The translations under genes were made by a program, and so were the position numbers. Below are positions 52,628-60,256 of a stretch of 64,000 nt of DNA, piece after piece. Source of the stretch: Curtobacterium sp. VKM Ac-1376 (GTDB lineage Bacteria > Actinomycetota > Actinomycetes > Actinomycetales > Microbacteriaceae); NCBI RefSeq assembly GCF_015351025.1, contig NZ_JADKRV010000001.1:248001-312000 (forward strand). Direction: 5' to 3'. The notes beneath the pieces were generated by a model, which made no database searches, was not told the origin of the DNA, and worked only from the letters and a program-made list of their open reading frames with translations. Position 1 is the first letter of the stretch, and the number at the start of each line of letters is the position of its first letter.

Positions 52628-52660
52628 GGAGGCGCGGTGCCAGCCGCGCACCGCGCCTCC
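52628..52660. repeat. GGAGG hairpin family copy in a divergent promoter region
   Basis: Perfect arms GGAGGCGCGGTGC (52628-52640) and GCACCGCGCCTCC (52648-52660) around 7 bases. Unlike other copies it lies between divergent genes (ATPase minus, MFS plus), so here it cannot simply be a terminator. Confidence 0.75.
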
Positions 52661-52805
52661 CGTCCCTTGTGGGTTTCCACAGCACTTGCGATCATTGAGA
52701 TCCCGGCGACGGAGCCGGATTCGAAGTAGGGGGATCCGGCTCCGTCCCCGGTCCCTCGTTCCGCATCCGAACCACATCGGCGACCTCGGCGTACGGTCCC
52801 CTTTC

Positions 52806-54260
52806 GTGAGCAGCGCGAACGCAACCATCAAGAGCCTGGTGCCCGCCAGGATGGACCGACTGCCGTGGACCCGGTTCCACTGGAGCGTCGTCGTGGGACT
52901 CGGCATCTCGTGGGTCCTCGACGGTCTGGAGATCCAGATCGTGTCCAACGCGGGGTTCCAGGCCGACCTGAACCTGTCGACGCAGCAGGTGACGTCCCTC
53001 GGGACCATCTACCTGGTCGGGCAGGTCGTCGGTGCGCTGGTGTTCGGGCGCATGTCCGACCGGTTGGGGCGCCGCAAGCTCTTCATCCTCACACTGGCGA
53101 TCTACCTGATCGGTTCCGGCATCGCGGGTCTCGCGCAGGACTTCTGGTTCCTCGCGGCCTTCCGGTTCGTCGCCGGGCTCGGCATCGGTGGCGAGTACGC
53201 GGCGATCAACTCCGCGATCGACGAACTCATCCCGGCGAAGTACCGCGGGCACGTCGACATCGCCATCAACGGCACCTACTGGGGTGGTGCGGCGCTCGGC
53301 GCGTTCGCGAACATCTACCTGCTCGACACGTCGTACTTCGCCGAGGACGTCGGCTGGCGCATCGGGTTCTTCCTCGGCCCGGTGCTCGGCATCGCGATCA
53401 TCTTCCTGCGACGGCACATCCCGGAGAGTCCGCGGTGGCTGATGACCCACGGGCGCGAGGAGGAGGCCGAGGCCACCGTCAGCCGCATCGAGGCGTCGGT
53501 GGAACAGGCGACCGGCAAGCAACTCCCCGAAGTCGACCGGTCGAAGGCGATGACGGTCACGCCGACCGATCGCGTGGGCTTCCTGACCATCGCGCGCGTG
53601 CTGCTGAAGCAGTACCCGACCCGCACCCTCGTCGGCGCGACCATGATGATCACGCAGGCGTTCCTGTACAACGCGATCTTCTTCACCTACGCGCTGGTGC
53701 TGACGAACTTCTTCGGGCTGAAGACGGCGGAGACGGCGGTCTACTTCTTCCCGTTCGCGATCGGCAACCTGCTCGGGCCGATCGTCCTCGGGCGTTTCTT
53801 CGACACGTGGGGTCGTCGCCAGATGATCTTCCTGACGTACCTGGTGTCGGGGCTCGTGCTCGCCGCCTCGGCGTTCCTGTTCCGCGCCGACGCGATCTCG
53901 GCGACGGTGCAGGTGGCGTTCTGGTGCGTCTCGTTCTTCTTCGCCTCGGCCGGGGCGTCGAGCGCCTACCTGACCGTCAGCGAGATCTTCCCGCTCGAGC
54001 TGCGGTCGCAGGCCATCTCGTACTTCTTCGCCCTGGCGCAGATCTTCGGCGCGATCGCGCCGGCGATCTACGGCGCCTTCATCGGTGACGGGTCGTCCCG
54101 CGAGCCGCTGTTCTGGGGGTACCTGCTCGGGTCCGCTGTGATGATCGGTGGCGGTGTGGTGGCGCTGGTGTTCGGCGTCGATGCCGCCCGGAAGGGGCTG
54201 GAGGACGTCACCCAGCCGCTCTCAGTGCTGACCGGCGACGCGAAGGCCGACCGGCGGTGA
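52806..54260 (+). CDS. MFS transporter, sugar-porter / metabolite:H+ symporter type
   Basis: 484 residues with 12 hydrophobic segments. The motif A loop is FGRMSDRLGRRK, the repeated motif in the second half is GRFFDTWGRR, and PESPRWL after TM6 is the sugar-porter/SP signature; FRFVAGLGIGGEYAA is typical of MFS carriers for aromatic acids or inositol. GTG at 52806 lies 8 bases behind TACGGT (52792-52797). A GntR-type regulator follows on the same strand. The substrate is unknown. Confidence 0.9.
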   Translation: MSSANATIKSLVPARMDRLPWTRFHWSVVVGLGISWVLDGLEIQIVSNAGFQADLNLSTQQVTSLGTIYLVGQVVGALVFGRMSDRLGRRKLFILTLAIYLIGSGIAGLAQDFWFLAAFRFVAGLGIGGEYAAINSAIDELIPAKYRGHVDIAINGTYWGGAALGAFANIYLLDTSYFAEDVGWRIGFFLGPVLGIAIIFLRRHIPESPRWLMTHGREEEAEATVSRIEASVEQATGKQLPEVDRSKAMTVTPTDRVGFLTIARVLLKQYPTRTLVGATMMITQAFLYNAIFFTYALVLTNFFGLKTAETAVYFFPFAIGNLLGPIVLGRFFDTWGRRQMIFLTYLVSGLVLAASAFLFRADAISATVQVAFWCVSFFFASAGASSAYLTVSEIFPLELRSQAISYFFALAQIFGAIAPAIYGAFIGDGSSREPLFWGYLLGSAVMIGGGVVALVFGVDAARKGLEDVTQPLSVLTGDAKADRR

Positions 54261-54276
54261 GGCCCGCAGCGATGCG

Positions 54277-54304
54277 CTGACATTCTGTATTCAGAGTGTT
54301 TAGC
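54277..54304 (+). promoter_or_regulatory. Possible operator/promoter upstream of GntR-type gene
   Basis: CTGACA (54277-54282) and an imperfect palindrome TCTGTATTCAGA (54284-54295) lie just behind the MFS stop. They could form a -35 element and an operator for the following regulator; the -10 element is unclear. Low-GC for this genome. Confidence 0.35.
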
Positions 54305-54429
54305 GGCGCCGTCGTGGCGCTGTCACTGTGCCTGCATGGCACTCCTCCACAGCGCGACACCGGCGACGATGATCCACGGCAGCGGCAGCATCCCCCGCGG
54401 GGGTTCCACTCGTGCGTGAGTCTGGGCTC

Positions 54430-55110
54430 ATGGAGAAGACGCCCATGCGGGCCGGGGCCGGCGGCCTCGATCCCCACGGCCTGCGCCGCAGTCTGCTGCG
54501 CGACGCCGTGTTCCTCCGCCTGCTCGACAACGTGCTGCGCGGCGAGTACCGGCGGGGGCAGCGCCTGCGGCTCGACACCATGGCCGAGGACATGCGGGTG
54601 TCGCGCACGCCCGTACGGGAAGCCCTGGTCACGCTCGAGTCGTTGCAACTCGTCACCGTGCAGCGGTACGTCGGTGTCGTCATCTCGCAGTGGTCCGTCG
54701 ACCAGATGATCGAACGCCTGCGGATCGCGCAGACCATGCTCGTCGATCCGCCCTCGTGCTCCGCGGGGTCCGAAGACCGGTTCGACAAGATGTGGTTGCG
54801 GGAGTGCTGGACCGAGGCGGGCGCCTTCGTCGAGCTCGGAGCCTGGTACCTGCGGCGGCGGGGGTCGACGGTCAGTGGGGACTGGTTGGAGTCGCAGCGC
54901 ATCCTGCTCGACATGTTCTTCACCGACGACGTCGCCCTGGCGAACGGGATCGACGCCGTGGTCGATCGGCGACGACGCGTCGACATCGTGGAGCGCGCGG
55001 TCGAGGCCGCCGACCGTGACGCCCTCGACGACTGCGCCGCCGCGCTCCTCGACCTGTCCAGTGCCCTGATCGCGCTGCCCGACCGCTTCCGGGTGGTCGT
55101 ACCGGCCTGA
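54430..55110 (+). CDS. GntR family transcriptional regulator (FadR/FCD-like)
   Basis: 226 residues. Winged-helix part about 20-85: LRDAVFLRLLDNVLRGEYRRGQRL, RVSRTPVREALVTLESLQLV, the classic GntR recognition helix (SRTPVREAL). The C-terminal helical domain is FCD-like but short and lacks an obvious metal-binding His set. Its neighbour is the MFS gene. Start is ambiguous: ATG 54430 lies 6 bases behind a weak GAGTCT box, while GTG 54412 would add six residues. Confidence 0.85.
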   Translation: MEKTPMRAGAGGLDPHGLRRSLLRDAVFLRLLDNVLRGEYRRGQRLRLDTMAEDMRVSRTPVREALVTLESLQLVTVQRYVGVVISQWSVDQMIERLRIAQTMLVDPPSCSAGSEDRFDKMWLRECWTEAGAFVELGAWYLRRRGSTVSGDWLESQRILLDMFFTDDVALANGIDAVVDRRRRVDIVERAVEAADRDALDDCAAALLDLSSALIALPDRFRVVVPA

Positions 55111-55126
55111 CCCGCGGCACCTGCGG

Positions 55127-55321
55127 ATGCGCTCGACGCAGCCGACCGCCGCACCGTCGTCGCCGGCCGCTGCGCCGGAGCCCGCGACGCCGGCAGCTCC
55201 GTCTGGTGGCACCGCGTCGTCCGCTGCACCACGCACCCCCTCGGCGACGCCCGAGACCATTGACGGGCCCGAGGGCCAGTTCGCCGACCAGCAGACCTGC
55301 TCCAAGGCGTTCGGGTACTGA
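55127..55321 (+). CDS. Hypothetical short Ala/Pro/Ser-rich ORF, possibly a gene remnant
   Basis: 64 codons from ATG 55127: a linker-like Ala/Pro/Ser/Thr stretch and then a more ordered end DGPEGQFADQQTCSKAFGY. It looks like the C-terminus of an exported or lipoprotein-type gene whose N-terminal signal is missing. There is no SD and no -10 box nearby. I do not recognise it; it may be a remnant or non-coding. Confidence 0.25.
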   Translation: MRSTQPTAAPSSPAAAPEPATPAAPSGGTASSAAPRTPSATPETIDGPEGQFADQQTCSKAFGY

Positions 55322-55372
55322 GCCGGGCGCGGGTGCGGTCGGTCGGCGGGCGTCGCCCCCTCTTCGCGAAAA

Positions 55373-55457
55373 CGACAGTGTGCCACCGAACATCGGCGGC
55401 ACACTGTCGCTCTGGCGGCACGGTCGGGCCGGATCGGCGGCACAGTGTCGCTTTCGC
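55373..55457. repeat. Hairpin with repeated arm
   Basis: CGACAGTGTGCCACCG (55373-55388) pairs with CGGCGGCACACTGTCG (55394-55409), one mismatch and a 5-base loop. The right arm recurs as a direct repeat at 55434-55454 (ATCGGCGGCACAGTGTCGCT), so alternative pairings are possible. Unique in the window. Confidence 0.75.
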
Positions 55458-55737
55458 CGGACTGGCCGTCGCCGAGCGCGGACCGAGCCGTCCCGGTCGA
55501 ACGACCCCGGAACGCCGAGAACGGAGGCGCGGTGGTGGGCCGCGCCCCCAGGAAGCCGTTCCCCGGCGGGCGCCACGCGATCGGGCGCGCCGGGCCGCAC
55601 GGGGAACGACGTCGGGTGCTGTGTCGCGACGACGGGAACGAGCCCCGGAACGTGATTGCCGCGTCCCGACGATGCTATGCAGCGGGGTACACGCGGACAA
55701 CCCCTCGGTGTCCCCACTTCGGGGGACCGCGCTTCCC

Positions 55738-55785
55738 GGTGCCTGCCACGCCCGGTGCCTGCCACGCCCGGTGCCTGCCACGCCC
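55738..55785. repeat. 16-bp tandem repeat x 3
   Basis: Three exact copies of GGTGCCTGCCACGCCC, 68 bases upstream of tRNA-Ser(GCU), in non-coding sequence. Confidence 0.95.
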
Positions 55786-55853
55786 GGTGTGCGCTCAGGT
55801 CGAGAGTGGCGCGGTCCTCCTGTATGGTGGTCGCAGCGCTCGCGAGAGTGCTT

Positions 55854-55942
55854 GGAGACGTCGCATAGTCCGGCCGAGTGCACCACCCTGCTAAGGTGGA
55901 GTCCCCTTTAGGGGACCGAGGGTTCAAATCCCTCCGTCTCCG
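55854..55942 (+). tRNA. tRNA-Ser (anticodon GCU)
   Basis: 89 bases. Acceptor arms GGAGACG and CGTCTCC pair. Anticodon stem CCACC/GGTGG with loop CTGCTAA gives GCT. The long variable arm (GTCCCCTTTAGGGGAC) and GTTCAAATC T-loop are typical of tRNA-Ser. CCA is not encoded. A TATGGT box (55822-55827) lies about 27 bases upstream. Confidence 0.95.
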
Positions 55943-55961
55943 CACTGCACGAACAGCAGCA

Positions 55962-55993
55962 CGAAACCCCGGTCCGATCGGACCGGGGTTTCG
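55962..55993. terminator. Bidirectional terminator behind tRNA-Ser
   Basis: A perfect 32-base palindrome with 16-base arms, CGAAACCCCGGTCCGA and its inverse. The A-rich 5' flank and T-rich 3' end (GGGGTTTCGTCGTT) suit termination of both the tRNA gene and the converging MFS gene at 56020. Confidence 0.85.
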
Positions 55994-56019
55994 TCGTTCT
56001 CGGAGCCGATGCGCTCGGC

Positions 56020-57210
56020 TCAGACCGTCGCGATGCTCCCCGTCGTCGTGGTCCGCGTCGCTGCACGACCCCGACGCACCGCTCCCATGGCGACGAGCGT
56101 CAGCACCACGGCGGCCAGGGTGATCCCGGCACCCGCCCAGATCGGCGACGTGTACCCGAGCCCGGCAGCGATGGTCAACCCGCCGATCCAGGCCCCGAGT
56201 GCGTTGCCGAGGTTGAACGCGGCGATGTTCGCCCCGCTCGCCAGGGTCGGCGCGTGGTCGGCGTACTGCATCACCCGCGTCTGCAGGGCCGGCACGGTGG
56301 CGAACCCGAACGCCCCCATCAGCACGAGGGCGATCACGGTGAGCACGGGCGAGGTCGCGACGAGGGCGAACACCGCGAGCACCACGGTCAGCACGACGAG
56401 CACCACGAGCAGCGTGCGGTCGATGGAGCGGGCCGCGAGCTTGCCGCCCGCGAAGTTCCCGACGAACAGCCCGACACCGAACACGATGAGCAGCCACGGC
56501 ACCGCCGACGACGGGAACCCGGACACCGAGGTCAGCGTGTAGGCGATGTAGGTGAAGGCACCGAACATGCCGCCGTAGCCGAGCACGGTCATGCCGAGCG
56601 ACAGCCAGACCTGCCCGGAGCGGAAGGCCCCGAGTTCGCGGGCGAGCGAGGGGACCTCGGTCGAGCGGACGGCGGGGACGAGCACGAGCACACCGACCAG
56701 GGCGACGACCCCGATCGCCGCGATGGCCCAGAAGGTCGCACGCCAGCCAGCGGCCTGCCCGAGGAAGGTGCCGAAGGGCACGCCGAGCACGTTCGACGCG
56801 GTGAGTCCGGTGAACATCAGGGCGACGGCCGAGGCCCGCTTGGCCCGCTCGACCATGTTCGCGGCGACGACGGAGCCGATGCCGAAGAACGCCCCGTGGC
56901 ACAGCGCGGCGATGACGCGTCCGGTCATCATCACGCCGTACGTCGGGGCGAGGGCGGACAGGGTGTTGCCGATGATGAACAGCACGAGCAGTCCGAGCAG
57001 GACGGGCTTGCGGGGGAGCCGGGTGGTGGCCGCGGTCAGGCCGAGGGCTCCGACGATGACCGCCAGGGCGTACCCGGTGACGAGCCAGCCGGCGGTGGTC
57101 TCGGTGACGCCGTAGTCGGCCGCCACCTCGGGCAGCAGTCCCGTGATGACGAACTCGGTGAGGCCGATGCCGAATCCGCCGAGTGCCAGGGCGATGAGTC
57201 CCGCGGGCAT
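56020..57210 (-). CDS. MFS efflux transporter, DHA1 (AraJ/Cmx-like)
   Basis: 396 residues, 12 hydrophobic segments, with the DHA1 motifs FVITGLLPEVAADYGVTETTAGW near the N-terminus and GRVIAALCHGAFFGIGSVVAANMV (motif around TM5). Relatives export arabinose, chloramphenicol or other drugs. ATG at 57210 has AAGGA 9 bases upstream. A divergent MarR regulator and paired direct repeats lie between, so it is probably repressed by that MarR protein. Confidence 0.9.
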   Translation of the reverse strand: MPAGLIALALGGFGIGLTEFVITGLLPEVAADYGVTETTAGWLVTGYALAVIVGALGLTAATTRLPRKPVLLGLLVLFIIGNTLSALAPTYGVMMTGRVIAALCHGAFFGIGSVVAANMVERAKRASAVALMFTGLTASNVLGVPFGTFLGQAAGWRATFWAIAAIGVVALVGVLVLVPAVRSTEVPSLARELGAFRSGQVWLSLGMTVLGYGGMFGAFTYIAYTLTSVSGFPSSAVPWLLIVFGVGLFVGNFAGGKLAARSIDRTLLVVLVVLTVVLAVFALVATSPVLTVIALVLMGAFGFATVPALQTRVMQYADHAPTLASGANIAAFNLGNALGAWIGGLTIAAGLGYTSPIWAGAGITLAAVVLTLVAMGAVRRGRAATRTTTTGSIATV

Positions 57211-57257
57211 GGGGTGTCCTTCCGTTGTGCGGTGCAGCTGTACCGCGTACGCTAATT

Positions 57258-57299
57258 GTTGCGGACGCGGCATATCGATAGTTGCACACGCGGGGTATC
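57258..57299. promoter_or_regulatory. Tandem operator candidates between MFS and MarR
   Basis: Two direct copies of a 19-base unit, GTTGCNNACGCGGNNTATC, at 57258-57276 and 57281-57299, 23 bases apart, i.e. two helical turns. They lie in the divergent promoter region, and MarR-type repressors commonly bind twice there. Confidence 0.55.
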
Positions 57300-57344
57300 C
57301 GCGCAAGCAAGTGCCTGTGTCCGCAGCGATCCGAAGGAGCCCCG

Positions 57345-57794
57345 ATGTCCGTCGACGACACCTCCACTGCCGTCCGTGCCCACGGGTGGCGCACGTTGGC
57401 GGCGCTGCACGGCCTGATTGAGACGCGACTCGAGCGTGCCCTGCGCGAGGTCGACCTGTCCGTCGTGGAGTTCACGGTCCTCGATGCCCTCCGTCGCCAG
57501 GACGGCTTCCACATGCGCATGCAGCAGCTCGCCCGCGCCGCCGCCCTCAGTCCGAGTGCGACGACCCGGCTGGTGAACCGGCTCGAGGAGCGCGCCCTCC
57601 TGACCCGCGTCCTGTGCGCCGACGACCGCCGCGGGTTGTACACGGAACTCACGCACGCCGGGGCGGCACTGCTCGAGCGTGCCACCCCGATCCACGCCGA
57701 GGCGCTCGAGGGCGCGCTCGCCGAGGCGCACAGGGTCCCCGAGCTCGCCGACCTGGCCGAGTCCGTCGACCGGCTCGAGGGCGCGCGCGTCTGA
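57345..57794 (+). CDS. MarR family transcriptional regulator
   Basis: 149 residues. Winged helix: LARAAALSPSATTRLVNRLEERALL as recognition region and DRRGLYTELTHAGAALL as wing. It is divergent from the DHA1 pump, its likely target. ATG at 57345 has AAGGAG 6 bases upstream; the frame extension to 57282 covers the operators and is not used. Ends before a short spacer that converges on the LacI-type gene. Confidence 0.9.
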   Translation: MSVDDTSTAVRAHGWRTLAALHGLIETRLERALREVDLSVVEFTVLDALRRQDGFHMRMQQLARAAALSPSATTRLVNRLEERALLTRVLCADDRRGLYTELTHAGAALLERATPIHAEALEGALAEAHRVPELADLAESVDRLEGARV

Positions 57795-57871
57795 CCTCGG
57801 GTCACCTCGCACCCGGCCTGGAGGCCCGGCACACCTCCGCCCCGCCGGCGTCGGCCCCGGGTGGTCACCAC

Positions 57872-58876
57872 TCAGGCGCGCGGCGGCCCCGTCGTCGACC
57901 GCACCACGAGCGTCGGCGGCACGAGCGTCCGGATCGGATCTGCCGGAGCCGCCGCAGCCGCGCCGATCCGCTCGACCAACCGCGCGGCCGCCAGGCGCCC
58001 GACCTCGTCGTTGTGCGGGTCCACCGTCGTCAGGCGCAGCAGCGGTGACGCGGCGAGCGGGGTCTCGTCGTTGCCGATGACCGAGACGTCCTGCGGCACG
58101 CGGCGTCCGGATTCCTGCACGGCGGCGATCGCGCCCATCGCCATGACGTCGTTCGCGGCGAACACCGCGGTCAGGTCGGGGTGCTCCCGGAGTGCGAGCC
58201 GCATGCCCTCGTAGCCGGTCGTCTCCGAGGTCGGGCCGGAGCCGTAGACCAGCGGCTCGATGCCGGACGCGACCAGCTGCGCGACGGTGGCCTGACGGCG
58301 GACGGCAGCCGGGCCTCCCGAGCCGGTGACGTGGGCGATGCGGCGGTGACCCAGGCCGATCAGGTGATCCGCTGCCAACCGTCCGCCGGCGGCTTCGTCG
58401 GAGGCGACCACGTCGAGGCCGCCGGGCACGTCCTCCCGCGCGCCGGCGACGACGACCGGGGTGTCCGCGGGCACGACGACGTCGGGGAAGCCCTCGGCGG
58501 CGAGCACCACGCCGTCGACCCGCAGGGACACCAGGTCGTCGAACGGCGAGGACCCGAGGTGGGCGTTCGCGCGGGTGTCGGCGAGGGTGAGGCGGAGGCC
58601 GTGCGGGGCGAGGGCCTCGCGGATGCCGTCGAGCATCGGAACGTACCAGGGGTTGCGGAAGTCGTCGACGATGACCCCGATGGTCCGGGTCCGGGTGCCG
58701 GCGAGGATGGCGGCGGCGCGGTTCGGGCGGTACCCGAGCTCGGCGACGGCCTCGAGCACCGCGGACCGGCGGGCGGGGGAAACGCCGGGATCGTCGCGCA
58801 GCACCATCGAGACCAGGGACTTCGAGACGCCCGCGCGTGCGGCGACGTCGATGATCGTCGGCGGGCGAGGGGTCAC
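57872..58876 (-). CDS. LacI family transcriptional regulator
   Basis: 334 residues. HTH IIDVAARAGVSKSLVSMVLRDD with hinge RPNRAAAILAGTRT, then a sugar-binding effector domain. It is divergent from the Gfo/Idh-isomerase operon and should bind the perfect palindrome at 58941-58960. GTG at 58876 has GGAAAGG 6 bases upstream and begins at the usual N-terminus, so I prefer it to GTG 58894. The inducer is likely a sugar or polyol handled by the operon (inference). Confidence 0.9.
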   Translation of the reverse strand: MTPRPPTIIDVAARAGVSKSLVSMVLRDDPGVSPARRSAVLEAVAELGYRPNRAAAILAGTRTRTIGVIVDDFRNPWYVPMLDGIREALAPHGLRLTLADTRANAHLGSSPFDDLVSLRVDGVVLAAEGFPDVVVPADTPVVVAGAREDVPGGLDVVASDEAAGGRLAADHLIGLGHRRIAHVTGSGGPAAVRRQATVAQLVASGIEPLVYGSGPTSETTGYEGMRLALREHPDLTAVFAANDVMAMGAIAAVQESGRRVPQDVSVIGNDETPLAASPLLRLTTVDPHNDEVGRLAAARLVERIGAAAAAPADPIRTLVPPTLVVRSTTGPPRA

Positions 58877-58899
58877 GCTGAGCCTTTCCGGCACGGTGC

Positions 58900-58960
58900 T
58901 TGACAGGACATGGGCTGGTGCGGCTACAGTCTACCGACACGTTCTGGAACGTTCCAGAAC
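58900..58960 (+). promoter_or_regulatory. Promoter with perfect 20-bp LacI-type operator
   Basis: TTGACA (58900-58905) and TACAGT (58925-58930) with a 19-base spacer, then the exact palindrome GTTCTGGAAC/GTTCCAGAAC at 58941-58960, followed by a third half-site GTTGCAGAAC (58961-58970). The operator lies just downstream of the start of transcription, so a bound repressor would block elongation. The start codon has its own AAGGAG. Confidence 0.8.
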
Positions 58961-59002
58961 GTTGCAGAACAGGAATCCAGCCACCTTCTCGAAGGAGAGA
59001 AC

Positions 59003-60256
59003 ATGAGCGACAGCATCGGCGTCGCCGTCATCGGCGCGGGCATGGCGGGCAAGGCCCACATGGCTGCGTGGCGGAACGCACCGTCCCTCTTCGCCCCGAC
59101 GCTGCCGCCCGTCCGGCTCGTCTCGGTCGGCGACGTCTACGAGCCCTTGGCTGCCGAGGCGGCACGGCGCTTCGGCTACGAGCGGCACGACACCGACTGG
59201 CGCGCGATCGCCGCGGCCGACGACATCGACGTCGTGAGCGTCGTCGTGGCGAACAGCCTGCACCGCGAGATCGTCGAGGAGCTGCTCGCCGCGGGCAAGC
59301 ACGTGCTGTGCGAGAAGCCGCTGTCGGACTCGCTCGACGACGCGCGGGCCATGGCCGCCGCTGCCGCCGAGGCGTCACAGCGCGGGGTGCTCGGACGGGT
59401 GGGCTTCACCTACCGTCGGGCGCCCGGCCTCGCCGCGGTCAAGCAGCTCGTCGAGGACGGCACGCTCGGCCGGGTGCTGCACGTGTCCGGCCGGTACTGG
59501 ACCGACTACGGCGCCTCGCCCGACGTCCCGTTCTCGTGGCGCTTCGCCGGGGAACCGGGGTCCGGGGCCCTCGCCGACGTCGGCTCGCACCTGTCCTACG
59601 TCGCCGAGTTCCTGGCCGGCCCGGTCCGGAGCGTCAGCGGTGGGACCTTCACCACGTCGATCACCGAACGGCCCGTCGCCGCCGGGCATGCCCTGCGCGG
59701 GCAGGCCGTCCCGCTCACCGGCGAGGTCGAGGCCGTCGGCAACGACGACTACGCCACCTTCAGCGCGCGCTTCGGCGACGGCACGGTCGTCGGGTCGCTC
59801 GAGGCCTCCCGCGTCGCGGCCGGGCACCCGAACGGCCTCGTCATCGAGGTGTTCTGCGAGCGCGGCGCCGCCCGATGGGACCAGGAGCGTGCCTCCGAGA
59901 TCGGCCTCGCGCTGCAGTCCGACGGCTCGCGCCTGGGCGGGTACCGCCAGGTCGTGCTCGGCCCGGACCACCCCTACGTCGCGGGCGGCATGGCGATGGA
60001 CGCCCCGGGCGTCGGCTGGGGGCAGAACCAGATGTTCGAGTACCAGGCGCGGGCGTTCCTCGACGAGATCGTGGGGCGCTCCGGCCCGGTGCCCGACGCG
60101 CTGCCCGCGAACGCCACGTTCGACGACGGCGTGCACAACATGGAGGTCCTCGACGCGGTGGCACGGTCCGCGGCGACCGGGGGAGCGTCCGTCGACGTGG
60201 CCGCAACCGACGGGACGGCCGCGGGCGACACGACCGCCGAGGGGGTCCGCGCATGA
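59003..60256 (+). CDS. Gfo/Idh/MocA oxidoreductase
   Basis: 417 residues. Rossmann motif VIGAGMAGKAHMAAW near residue 8, catalytic EKPLSD (Lys in AGKHVLCEKP), and a C-terminal GFTYRRAPG...DVGSHLSYVAEF domain match sugar/inositol dehydrogenases. ATG at 59003 has AAGGAG 6 bases upstream. Cotranscribed with a sugar-isomerase-fold gene (ATGA overlap) under LacI control, so the pair should oxidise and isomerise an unknown polyol or sugar. Confidence 0.9.
   Translation: MSDSIGVAVIGAGMAGKAHMAAWRNAPSLFAPTLPPVRLVSVGDVYEPLAAEAARRFGYERHDTDWRAIAAADDIDVVSVVVANSLHREIVEELLAAGKHVLCEKPLSDSLDDARAMAAAAAEASQRGVLGRVGFTYRRAPGLAAVKQLVEDGTLGRVLHVSGRYWTDYGASPDVPFSWRFAGEPGSGALADVGSHLSYVAEFLAGPVRSVSGGTFTTSITERPVAAGHALRGQAVPLTGEVEAVGNDDYATFSARFGDGTVVGSLEASRVAAGHPNGLVIEVFCERGAARWDQERASEIGLALQSDGSRLGGYRQVVLGPDHPYVAGGMAMDAPGVGWGQNQMFEYQARAFLDEIVGRSGPVPDALPANATFDDGVHNMEVLDAVARSAATGGASVDVAATDGTAAGDTTAEGVRA

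Larger units (their letters stand above)
55111..55853. other. Long spacer between GntR-type gene and tRNA-Ser(GCU)
   Basis: About 740 bases with no recognisable gene. It contains a low-complexity Ala/Pro/Ser-rich ORF (listed separately), a strong hairpin with a repeated arm (55373-55457) and a 16-bp tandem triplication (55738-55785). Frames between 55460 and 55730 are open on both strands but match nothing I know. Confidence 0.6.

Noticed and set aside
52628-52660. Terminator function for the copy at 52628
   Set aside because: The flanking genes diverge, so no transcript would need to end there; kept as a repeat only.
55445-55894. 149-codon plus-strand frame in the spacer before tRNA-Ser(GCU)
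   Set aside because: Runs through the 16-bp tandem triplication and into the tRNA gene; no start signal, no recognisable domain.
54920-57871. 983-codon minus-strand frame across the tRNA-Ser(GCU) region and MFS gene
   Set aside because: It runs through a tRNA gene, a palindromic terminator and the MarR gene in the wrong frame.
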